Made by a program: the position numbers and the translations under genes. Under the pieces are notes generated by a model, which had not been told where the DNA came from, ran no database searches, and saw nothing but the letters and a program-made list of their open reading frames with translations. Below are positions 8,785-14,703 of a DNA stretch of 17,481 bases, in pieces (position 1 is the first letter of the stretch; each line of letters starts with the position of its first letter). The stretch comes from Promethearchaeota archaeon (GTDB lineage: Archaea > Asgardarchaeota > Lokiarchaeia > Sigynarchaeales > SOKP01): the NCBI GenBank assembly GCA_019057775.1, contig JAHLWT010000001.1, positions 1 through 17,481 on the forward strand. Reading direction: 5' to 3'.

Positions 8785-8816
8785 AAAAAAGGCTTGTCGT
8801 GAGAACGACAAGCCTT
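8785..8816 (-). terminator. trp attenuator (intrinsic terminator in the trpE leader)
   Basis: On the minus strand AAGGCTTGTCGT (8816-8805), the loop TCTC and ACGACAAGCCTT (8800-8789) form a perfect 12-bp stem, followed by a T-run (TTTTTT, 8790-8785). It lies between the leader peptide and the trpE ATG, so it terminates transcription before the structural genes when it forms. This is the 3:4 hairpin of a classical attenuator. Confidence 0.93.
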
Positions 8817-8847
8817 GATAATTTGTTTACAAATGATATTAAATTAC

Positions 8848-8884
8848 TGGTCTACCTCACTCGTTTCGAACGGATCAGGTACCA
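8848..8884 (-). promoter_or_regulatory. Leader 1:2 (pause/anti-antiterminator) hairpin candidate
   Basis: TGG-TACCT (8884-8877), which includes the third Trp codon, can pair with AGGTA-GA-CCA (8857-8848), which contains the leader stop codon. A further inner pairing around CGTT/AACG closes the stem. A ribosome finishing the leader would sit on this region and leave the downstream terminator free to fold. A ribosome stalled at the Trp codons would free the 8857-8848 arm. That arm can pair weakly with the 5' arm of the terminator: GGTAGACC, 8856-8849, against GGCTTGTC, 8814-8807, with seven pairs, three of them wobble, and one mismatch. Pairing was worked out by eye and not energy-tested. Confidence 0.6.
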
Positions 8885-8917
8885 CCACCAATTTATAATG
8901 TAATTTGCTAAAATCAT
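8852..8917 (-). CDS. trpL: trp operon leader peptide with three consecutive Trp codons
   Basis: A 21-codon reading frame, ATG at 8917-8915 and TAG at 8854-8852, encodes MILANYIIN, then WWW (TGG TGG TGG, 8890-8882), then YLIRSKRVR. It begins about 11 nt downstream of the predicted transcription start and ends 35 nt before the terminator stem of the trpE leader. Tryptophan is the rarest amino acid, so three in a row directly in front of the trp structural genes is the hallmark of a leader peptide. The ribosome stalls there when charged tRNA-Trp is scarce and so prevents terminator formation. There is no clear Shine-Dalgarno sequence, as is common in Bacteroidota. The peptide itself probably has no function. 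Confidence 0.9.
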   Translation of the reverse strand: MILANYIINWWWYLIRSKRVR

Positions 8918-8934
8918 TTCAAATTTTATTGCTT

Positions 8935-8942
8935 CAAAAGTA
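8935..8942 (-). promoter_or_regulatory. Predicted trp operon promoter, -7 element
   Basis: TACTTTTG (8942-8935) matches the Bacteroidota -7 consensus TAnnTTTG. Transcription should start near 8928, about 11 nt before the leader ATG. The expected -33 position (about 8965) lies in a long T-run, with no TTG at 19-21 nt, so only half of the consensus is present. I see no palindrome around it that would suggest a TrpR-type operator, so control may rest on attenuation. Confidence 0.55.
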
Positions 8943-9027
8943 AGAAAAAAGTTTAGAAAAAAAAAATAAATTATTTTGCTTAAAAATAAGAAAAAAACGG
9001 TCTCAAAAAAAGGATTCGGAGAGTCGC

Positions 9028-9076
9028 GTTCTGCTACTCGTAACCCGAACTGAAGTCGGGGTACGAGTAGTAGAAC
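9028..9076. other. Long inverted repeat between the barrel gene and the trp promoter
   Basis: GTTCTGCTACTCGTA (9028-9042) pairs with TACGAGTAGTAGAAC (9062-9076) with one mismatch. A second, inner stem (CCCGA with TCGGG) closes around a short loop. On the minus strand it lies 11 nt downstream of the barrel stop and is followed, after about 15 nt, by CCTTTTTTTG. It could therefore end or protect that transcript, but the gap before the T-run is long for an intrinsic terminator. The composition (GC-rich arms in AT-rich DNA) also fits a dispersed REP-like palindrome. Confidence 0.55.
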
Positions 9077-9087
9077 TGTCAGTGTTC

Positions 9088-10455
9088 TTAAAAACTATAG
9101 ATAAATCTTACGAATACTTCATCCTTATCAATCAATCGAACAAACATATTATCCCCTTTTCCTTCCAGCATCCTCACTCCCAGCATGATTTCAGCATTAT
9201 CATTTGGAAAATAAGTAACACTTGGTGAATAAATCAAAGCATAACCGGATGAAAGGTTTTTCCAGTCGGAAACAACAAAAGCTCCGGTAACAGGATTGAG
9301 TTTTAATTTATCGTCAAATAGTTTTTTCTCAAAATTAAATATGAAATAATCATTCAGGTTATCCCGCCCCATTTCATGAAAAAATCCATGGAGAAACTGT
9401 AAATTCAAGTATGATCCGTCCCTGAAGGTATAATCAACTCCGATAAGGTATTTCAGATAGATCTCCTTTTCCAGTATTGTGTAATCTTGTGGAAATATAC
9501 CCAACAACGATGAAAGATCAACGGTCATGGTAAGTTTTTCATCCGGGAAAAATGCTCCAATTTCACTCCAGATTCCAACACTGCCAATAGCTCCTGCCAG
9601 ATCAGCTCCCAAAATGTTCATCCTTGGATAATATAAAAATGATTTGAGGTTTACACCTCCCATAAGATCGACAGGTGTAATGACATTCATATCCGGAACA
9701 GGAAGTCCGGATCGCCCGTATACATAACTCACTGAAACATCATAACCCAGAAGAAAGCCTCCTAGTTTTATCCCATAGTTGCCAGACTCACCCAGGTTAA
9801 CATCCGGCAGGAGCAGCGAATCCCTGAAATCTTTCAACAACAACCCGGCAGGTAAAGAAATATCCTGAGTAAATGCAGATGTAAGTTCGCCTAAAGGGAT
9901 TGTTGCCGGCCTGAAAAATGGAAAAAAAGCTCCTTCAATAAACCAATCCCAGATATAGTAAGTCATTTTTATACCATCCGAACCATGGTATCGTCCAAAA
10001 TCCCAGATATCTTCCAGATCATACGGATCCAGGTTGTTCGTAGGATTGATAACGTCACCTCTCCCCCACGCCAAATGTTGTCTGCCAATCCGGATATCAA
10101 GGTTCTTTGTAAGAAATCCATACAGGTCAACATAGGCTTCACGAATATCAAGATTATAAGGTGATGTTAAGTCCTTGCAGGATAATTGACTAATATTGGT
10201 GAGGCCGGGAAAACCAAAGCTTCTCAGCCAAACTTCGGAAAAAAACCTGGCTTCGCCTTTTTTCCGGCTCTCCAATTGAATATTTAACCTGTTCTCATTC
10301 CACGACCATTTATTTTCTTTTTGTGTTAAAAATCGCTGGTCAGTGCTGAATTTTCCCATAATATTCAGCCTGGAATTATCTTCCTGAGCGGTTAGTATTC
10401 CAAGATTGAATACCATCAGAAAAAACCATATAGCAAAACTCGTATATCTTTTCAT
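9088..10455 (-). CDS. DUF1302-like outer-membrane beta-barrel protein
   Basis: From the ATG at 10455, preceded by AAGGT at suitable distance, the protein has 455 aa and starts with a clear signal peptide (KRYTSFAIWFFLMVFNLGILTAQ, cut before EDN). The mature part alternates short amphipathic beta-strands and ends in ...VRFIYSF, a terminal Phe typical of BAM-assembled barrels. IGRQHLAWGRGDVINP (123-138) followed by NNLDPYD resembles the motif of DUF1302-type barrels encoded with RND exporters. A role as the outer-membrane partner of the upstream MMPL exporter and LolA-like carrier is inferred from context. The frame extends to an ATG at 10512, but those 19 extra residues would be partly encoded by a palindrome and would displace the signal peptide. 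Family name is moderately sure, barrel nature very sure. Confidence 0.75.
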   Translation of the reverse strand: MKRYTSFAIWFFLMVFNLGILTAQEDNSRLNIMGKFSTDQRFLTQKENKWSWNENRLNIQLESRKKGEARFFSEVWLRSFGFPGLTNISQLSCKDLTSPYNLDIREAYVDLYGFLTKNLDIRIGRQHLAWGRGDVINPTNNLDPYDLEDIWDFGRYHGSDGIKMTYYIWDWFIEGAFFPFFRPATIPLGELTSAFTQDISLPAGLLLKDFRDSLLLPDVNLGESGNYGIKLGGFLLGYDVSVSYVYGRSGLPVPDMNVITPVDLMGGVNLKSFLYYPRMNILGADLAGAIGSVGIWSEIGAFFPDEKLTMTVDLSSLLGIFPQDYTILEKEIYLKYLIGVDYTFRDGSYLNLQFLHGFFHEMGRDNLNDYFIFNFEKKLFDDKLKLNPVTGAFVVSDWKNLSSGYALIYSPSVTYFPNDNAEIMLGVRMLEGKGDNMFVRLIDKDEVFVRFIYSF

Positions 10456-10492
10456 AAGTACCTTCATATTTAGTATGTATCGGAATTTACTC

Positions 10493-10508
10493 TCCGCCAG
10501 TTGGCGGA
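10493..10508. repeat. Palindrome TCCGCCA-GT-TGGCGGA upstream of the barrel gene
   Basis: Perfect 7-bp arms with a 2-bp centre, 38 nt upstream of the preferred barrel start. The tight centre and GC-rich arms would suit a dimeric DNA-binding protein. A dispersed palindrome is equally possible. Confidence 0.5.
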
Positions 10509-10518
10509 TCATGAGATC

Positions 10519-10537
10519 GTCACGCTCTAAGCGTGAC
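10519..10537. repeat. Palindrome GTCACGCT-CTA-AGCGTGAC
   Basis: Perfect 8-bp arms around a 3-nt centre, 10 nt from the neighbouring 7-bp palindrome. The pair could be two operator-like sites, or stem-loops in the 5' UTR of the barrel mRNA. No T-run follows, so it is not an intrinsic terminator. Confidence 0.5.
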
Positions 10538-10742
10538 TAAGTTCAATGTTTATGGCTTGATAATGGCTAATTTCATTATACTTTGCATTTTTATGTCGAC
10601 TGTAGACTGCCGACTATTAACTAATTATTTATGAAACCTGAAAATTAAGGGTTTTTTTAATTCACCCTGTGAAACTATGTCCTTATTTGTAACTACTCAG
10701 TTCTCATGAGTCGTTTTCTTATATTTAGTAACAATTCAAATT

Positions 10743-10771
10743 GTTATACGTTATAAGTTATTAGTTATAAG
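10743..10771 (+). repeat. Left copy of a 29-bp inverted repeat
   Basis: GTTATACGTTATAAG followed by TTATTAGTTATAAG. It matches the reverse complement of 11456-11484 at 26 of 29 positions. It is AT-rich and internally repetitive (GTTATA/GTTATAAG), so part of the match could be low complexity, but the shared order of sub-blocks is not expected by chance. Confidence 0.6.
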
Positions 10772-10983
10772 GCTATAAGCCACTATATCTTCATGAAACA
10801 GATTATTGCCACCAGCCTTGGCATTTGATTTAGGGTGTGTAATAGATTAACTATAGTATCATGCTTTAAATAAATATTTCAATTTGGTTAAATCAATAAA
10901 TTCCACAAAATTAGAGTTACGATGCTTAATAAAACTAAAGCCTGCCAGTCGAATACAATTCGGCTCTACATTAAATGGTTTTT

Positions 10984-11008
10984 GGTTTTCAGTTCTCGGT
11001 TTTCAGTT
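10984..11008 (+). repeat. Imperfect 14-nt tandem duplication
   Basis: GGTTTTCAGTT occurs at 10984-10994 and again at 10998-11008, a 14-nt period (the first unit ends TCTC). The period equals that of the unrelated tandem repeat at 11308-11348. Confidence 0.5.
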
Positions 11009-11112
11009 TTTTTGTTTTACAATCTGCTACAACACTGTTTCCAACAATTTCCCAAAGGGACAAGTAACAATTTAACAGTTTAACAATTTCCATTTTATTC
11101 CTTTCACAGACT

Positions 11113-11138
11113 CTGCCAGGTCTTTCAGACGCTGGCAG
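11113..11138. repeat. CTGCCAG/CTGGCAG inverted repeat
   Basis: 7-bp arms (11113-11119 and 11132-11138) around a 12-nt spacer, with CAGGTCT repeated directly at 11118-11124 and 11137-11143. It looks like a dispersed intergenic palindrome; I see no adjoining gene start. Confidence 0.45.
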
Positions 11139-11307
11139 GTCTCTCCCCCTCTTCCAGTCTCTCTATCAACCAGAAATCCTCAACGTTTGAACGAACATAG
11201 TGAGTGAAAACCTCACGAGCAGCTGGTGTGTGCGCTATGCGGGTGCGAGTAATCAACAATCCGAAATCCGTTAACTGCCTCCTGCTCCAATCACTGCTAC
11301 TTTGCCC

Positions 11308-11348
11308 GTAACCAGTACCCAGTAACTAGTACCCAGTAACTAGTACCA
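11308..11348 (+). repeat. 14-nt tandem repeat, about three copies
   Basis: Units are GTAACCAGTACCC (13 nt), AGTAACTAGTACCC and AGTAACTAGTACCA. The sub-motif CCAGTACCCAGTA at 11312-11324 recurs at 11438-11450 on the other side of the large hairpin, so the hairpin interrupts or is bracketed by this repeat type. Confidence 0.7.
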
Positions 11349-11352
11349 AGCA

Positions 11353-11432
11353 CCACAGTGAAATATGCTCCTTCCCTGGTGAAATGTTTTCGTACCTCAA
11401 ATTTCACTGGGCAAGCGTCGCATTTCACGTGG
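11353..11432. other. 80-nt imperfect hairpin with four GTGAAAT heptamers in dyad symmetry
   Basis: GTGAAAT occurs at 11358-11364 and 11379-11385, and its reverse complement ATTTCAC at 11401-11407 and 11422-11428. Both pairs share the same centre (11393), and start-to-start spacings are 21, 22 and 21 nt. Outer arms extend to CCAC and GTGG with one bulged A. The inner arms add CTT-CC with GG-AAG pairing. As RNA it would fold into a long stem with a loop of about 15 nt (11386-11400). As DNA it presents four identical sites two helical turns apart. Function unknown. Confidence 0.65.
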
Positions 11433-11455
11433 CAAGCCCAGTACCCAGTATTTAA

Positions 11456-11484
11456 CATATAACTATTAACTTATAACATATAAC
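11456..11484 (-). repeat. Right copy of the 29-bp inverted repeat
   Basis: Its reverse complement begins GTTATATGTTATAAG and matches 10743-10771 at 26 of 29 positions. It lies about 57 nt downstream of the LolA-like gene's stop (on the minus strand) and just beyond the large hairpin. Confidence 0.6.
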
Positions 11485-11540
11485 ATTTCTTTCCTTTCAA
11501 CACACTGATTAGTAACCTTTATATCAATACATGAAGAATC

Positions 11541-12284
11541 TTATTGCTTTAGTTTTCGTACTGTAAATTCCTCATCCGAAAAGTTATTATCAAAACTTAT
11601 TTCCGTCATGATCATCCTGGTCTTGTGCTGTTTTTTCAAATCGGTCATCTCCATAACAACAGGTGTCCAATAACCTTGTTTTTGTTCAAATGTGCTTACC
11701 AGTTCTTTTGCTTTAATACCAGCCCTGTTAAAATATTCCACTCTTTTCATATAGAAATTGTTTTTATCGACGTACAGGACAAGCCTGGAATAATCGGACC
11801 GGATATCAGGTTTTGGCTTGAGTATCAGAACGTATTGATCTGACAGCGTTTCTTTCAGCTCAGGAATATATTTCTCGGAATAGGGTTTAGCTTCCATGTC
11901 TTCGTAAGTAAAATCGGTTCCGGCAAAGTTCTGGTTTTTTACATGTGTGGCAATTCGCCGTTCTTTCTTAAATGCAGGTAAATAGACGTACATTACCTCA
12001 CCGGGAAGAGAAAGAAATCCTATTCCTGCCTGTGAGGCAGGTGATGTAAACCGTGTCAAACGCATATGCCTGCCTTTTTGTATTATTACTGCCTTTCGTT
12101 CCCTTGTTTTTCCATTCCTGTCGGTTAAAACTATGGTTGTCACTGACTTTTGATCTTTTGATGCATACATCACTTCATCCATTTTTTCTAATATTTCTGA
12201 TGCACTCTGAGCTGATGAAAACAGGCTAAACATAAATGCCGTCAGTATCAGCAAGCTTTGGATTTTCTTTTTTTTCATTATCAT
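11541..12284 (-). CDS. LolA-like outer-membrane lipoprotein-sorting / lipid carrier protein
   Basis: 247 aa with a signal peptide (KKKKIQSLLILTAFMFSLFSSAQ, cut near residue 26), so periplasmic. The mature protein is rich in amphipathic beta-strands and carries landmarks of the LolA_like family found with RND exporters: RFTSPASQAGIGFLSL, VYLPAFKKERRIA, the GTDFTYEDM motif (122-130), and YVDKNNFYMKRVEYFN. LolA/LolB-fold proteins shield an acyl chain in a half-barrel cavity, so a carrier role for a lipid or lipoprotein between the inner-membrane exporter and the outer membrane is likely; the substrate is not known. The ATG at 12284 overlaps the exporter stop as ATGA, implying translational coupling. 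A second ATG at 12278 is also possible. Confidence 0.82.
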   Translation of the reverse strand: MIMKKKKIQSLLILTAFMFSLFSSAQSASEILEKMDEVMYASKDQKSVTTIVLTDRNGKTRERKAVIIQKGRHMRLTRFTSPASQAGIGFLSLPGEVMYVYLPAFKKERRIATHVKNQNFAGTDFTYEDMEAKPYSEKYIPELKETLSDQYVLILKPKPDIRSDYSRLVLYVDKNNFYMKRVEYFNRAGIKAKELVSTFEQKQGYWTPVVMEMTDLKKQHKTRMIMTEISFDNNFSDEEFTVRKLKQ

Positions 12285-14542
12285 TTTACATTACTTTTTA
12301 TTGGTTTAATAAACAACATTATTTTGCTTCTTTCAATAAGGATCAGGATTGCCGGTAAAAGTGTTAAAGACCCAAGTCCGGACGTTATCATTGTTATGGA
12401 TACCAATAAACCGAATCTCTGCAAAGGGATCAGATTAGACCACAGCAAAATCAGAAATCCGAAACTTACAGCCATCACATTAATGATAATTGATTTACCG
12501 CTGATCTTTATTGAATTTTTTATCGCTTCAGCCAGCTTTCCGGAAAATTTCATTTCATGGTTCAAATTGGTGATCATATGAATCGAATAATCAATTCCGA
12601 TACCGATTGAAATACTGCCCACGAGAACCGTCGCGATATCAAGAGGTATGCCAGATAATCCCATTAAACCATACAGAATAACCAGGGTGACAATGATTGG
12701 GATAATGGCTATTGTACCTTTTAAAAATGACCTCATCAGGAACGAAACTGCTATAAAAACCAGAATAGTAGCAATACCAAGACTTCGCATCTGGCTGGTA
12801 ATTATACTCCTGTCAAGCTTTAAAACCAGAGAAGGAATACCTGTAACTTCTATTTTTATATCCCCCTTTTCCAAAATATATTGATTTAATCCATCAATAA
12901 ATATCTTTATATCCTGAATATCGGTTGATCCGAAAGTCGCATTTATCATAGCTTCATCCAGTTCAGGGTTAACCAGTTGTTCAAGTATTTCCTGTCCCTC
13001 AAGCAAAAACCAGAGGTTGGCTACCTTATCCGGATCTTCCGGAATTTTCTTACCCTCGCCCATAACATCATTCATTTGCTCAAAAAGGTCTGCAACAGAC
13101 CGGGCATTGACAAGATTTTTATCCTTCAGAATGAAATCAGATGTTGCCTTAATTTGCTTCAGGACTTCAGGATCAAGTATATCGCCCTTAACTGACACAT
13201 AAACAGGGGAAGTTCCACCCATCTTCTCGGTCAGCACTTTTTCAGTAATCCGGTTCGGATTATCCTTCTTGAGATAATCCAGAAAATCCACTTTTCTCTC
13301 AATTCTGAAAATGCCGAAAAGAAAGGGAATGATTATAAATGCCCATACGATTACAATCGTTTTTGGATATTTGTTTATATACCGGTAGAGTTTATCCAAT
13401 AGCAGAATAAGGAAAGATTCACTGCTTCGGCGGTTAAGTTTGCTTTTCCTGGCCGGGAAGGTTGCAATCAAAGCCGGGATAAAGAACAGGGAGAGTAACA
13501 TAGCAAAGAAAATACCCAATGAGGTAAAAACGCCAAAAGTGCTGATGATTTTGATGTAAGACCCGAAGATGAAGGAAAGAAAGCCAAAAATGGTCGTAAG
13601 GGATGCAAAAAATACCGGTATCATAATATAAGCCAAAGCAACCCTTAATCCTGAATCCCTGTTTTCTGCAACAGTTTCTTCAATTCTGTTATATACGTGA
13701 ATTGTATAAGCACTACCAATTGCGATTAGTAATATCGGAATAATGCTTGTTATAATGGATATTTCTACTCCGGTCAATCCCATTACCCCATATGTCCAGA
13801 TAATGCTGATCAGAATGGTAAGAACGGGTAAAATCACTCCCCTTATTGAGCGAAAGCTAAAATAAAGTACGAATAGGATTAAGAGGAAGCTAAAAGGGCC
13901 AATCAATGTCAGATCTTTTGAAATCACATTCCCGATGGCTTCAACAAAAAACGGTTGTCCACCAAAGTATAGTTTTTCAGGTAACCCCAGTTCCATGGTT
14001 TTCCTGCGCAGGTTGCGTGCTACTTCAATTTTTTCAACCTCTCCCTGCAAACGTACCATAATTATCGTCATGGTTGCATCCGCTGAAACAAGAGTGCCCT
14101 TGTACATTTCCTTTGATAAAACATAGGCTTTCAGATCATTCCATTCTTTTTCCGTATCCGGAAGATCATACTCATCAACCAGTTTTCCGATCTCAATTCC
14201 CCAATCACTGCCTTTAATATCAATCACGTCGATCAGACTCATGATGCTCCCGACCCCATTCATAAACCGGAGTGAATCAGTGATCTGCCTGATGTGTTCG
14301 AAAACCTCCTTTGTGAATATATCCTCTGATTGAATTCCAATAATACAATAGTAATTTCCTCCAAACTCTTCGCCCACCTTTTTAAACAATATGGCAACCT
14401 TATCATCCCTGGGCAAGCTGTCAAATACGTCGGGGTTAATATGAAGATCCTTAAAGAAATACCCTAAAACAAAGGTTATGAATATGGTCAATATAATAAT
14501 GACCTTTCTAAACCTGAGAACATAATCAGAAATCGTTTTCAT
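12281..14542 (-). CDS. RND-superfamily MMPL-type exporter
   Basis: 753-aa inner-membrane protein with the duplicated RND plan. TM1 (about 12-32) is followed by a large periplasmic domain (about 33-210), then a five-helix bundle (about 215-375) that includes SIIPILLIAIGSAYTIHVYNRIEE. TM7 (about 393-412) is followed by a second periplasmic domain with KMGGTSPVYVSVKG, and a last five-helix bundle contains GIGIDYSIHM (about 647-656) with the Asp expected for proton coupling. Two porter domains rather than docking domains, and the length, fit the MMPL/HpnN-like branch, which moves lipids and hydrophobic compounds. Coupling to the LolA-like gene by a 4-nt overlap and a DUF1302-like barrel further on support lipid or lipoprotein export. 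Upstream lies gbsR, 161 nt away, with no obvious terminator or consensus promoter between them. Confidence 0.88.
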   Translation of the reverse strand: MKTISDYVLRFRKVIIILTIFITFVLGYFFKDLHINPDVFDSLPRDDKVAILFKKVGEEFGGNYYCIIGIQSEDIFTKEVFEHIRQITDSLRFMNGVGSIMSLIDVIDIKGSDWGIEIGKLVDEYDLPDTEKEWNDLKAYVLSKEMYKGTLVSADATMTIIMVRLQGEVEKIEVARNLRRKTMELGLPEKLYFGGQPFFVEAIGNVISKDLTLIGPFSFLLILFVLYFSFRSIRGVILPVLTILISIIWTYGVMGLTGVEISIITSIIPILLIAIGSAYTIHVYNRIEETVAENRDSGLRVALAYIMIPVFFASLTTIFGFLSFIFGSYIKIISTFGVFTSLGIFFAMLLSLFFIPALIATFPARKSKLNRRSSESFLILLLDKLYRYINKYPKTIVIVWAFIIIPFLFGIFRIERKVDFLDYLKKDNPNRITEKVLTEKMGGTSPVYVSVKGDILDPEVLKQIKATSDFILKDKNLVNARSVADLFEQMNDVMGEGKKIPEDPDKVANLWFLLEGQEILEQLVNPELDEAMINATFGSTDIQDIKIFIDGLNQYILEKGDIKIEVTGIPSLVLKLDRSIITSQMRSLGIATILVFIAVSFLMRSFLKGTIAIIPIIVTLVILYGLMGLSGIPLDIATVLVGSISIGIGIDYSIHMITNLNHEMKFSGKLAEAIKNSIKISGKSIIINVMAVSFGFLILLWSNLIPLQRFGLLVSITMITSGLGSLTLLPAILILIERSKIMLFIKPIKSNVK

Positions 14543-14703
14543 ATCTAAAGTGGAGGATTTTAAAAAGTAAAAATGAATATTTCAATTTTTAAAAAGCATT
14601 AACTCGTTTTGATTTAATATTATCTATTTGGTTTATAATTTATTAAACTAATTGAACAAAAAAATCAGGTAATCATCAAAAAAAACTTAACAACCATTGA
14701 AAT

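Larger units (their letters stand above)
10513..11540. other. About 1 kb non-coding, repeat-rich spacer inside the export gene set
   Basis: No credible gene on either strand. The open frames are short and consist of translated low-complexity repeats. Elements seen from left to right are a hairpin at 10519-10537, GTCGACTGTAGACTGCCGAC (near 10594-10613), an AT-rich GTTATAAG-type repeat (10743-10771), a 14-nt-period repeat of GGTTTTCAGTT (10984-11008), a CTGCCAG/CTGGCAG inverted repeat (11113-11138), a 14-nt tandem repeat (11308-11348), a large imperfect hairpin (11353-11432) and a second GTTATAAG-type repeat inverted to the first (11456-11484). Such short-repeat mosaics are common between genes in Bacteroidota. 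No TAnnTTTG promoter for the barrel gene was found in the part nearest to it (10513-10680). Confidence 0.7.

Noticed and set aside
8821..8834. Small AT-rich hairpin ATTTG-TAAA-CAAAT in the trp leader
   Set aside because: Only five weak pairs; probably an incidental spacer between the leader hairpin and the terminator.
10456..10512. N-terminal extension of the barrel protein to the ATG at 10512
   Set aside because: The extra residues are encoded partly by a perfect palindrome and would bury the signal peptide. The ATG at 10455 has an AAGGT in front and gives a normal signal sequence (10467 remains possible).
10884..11075. 63-codon open frame on the plus strand in the non-coding spacer
   Set aside because: It translates the GGTTTTCAGTT repeat and other low-complexity sequence, has no recognisable domain and no promoter or ribosome-binding site, and lies within repeat-rich DNA.
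10513..11540. CRISPR array or degraded transposon in the spacer
   Set aside because: Repeats are short (14 nt) with no unique spacers of constant length, no cas gene is nearby, and no transposase fragment is readable in any frame.
14543..14703. Separate promoter for the exporter gene
   Set aside because: No TAnnTTTG with a spaced TTG was found. TACTTTTT near 14566 lacks the final G and has wrong spacing, so I did not call it.
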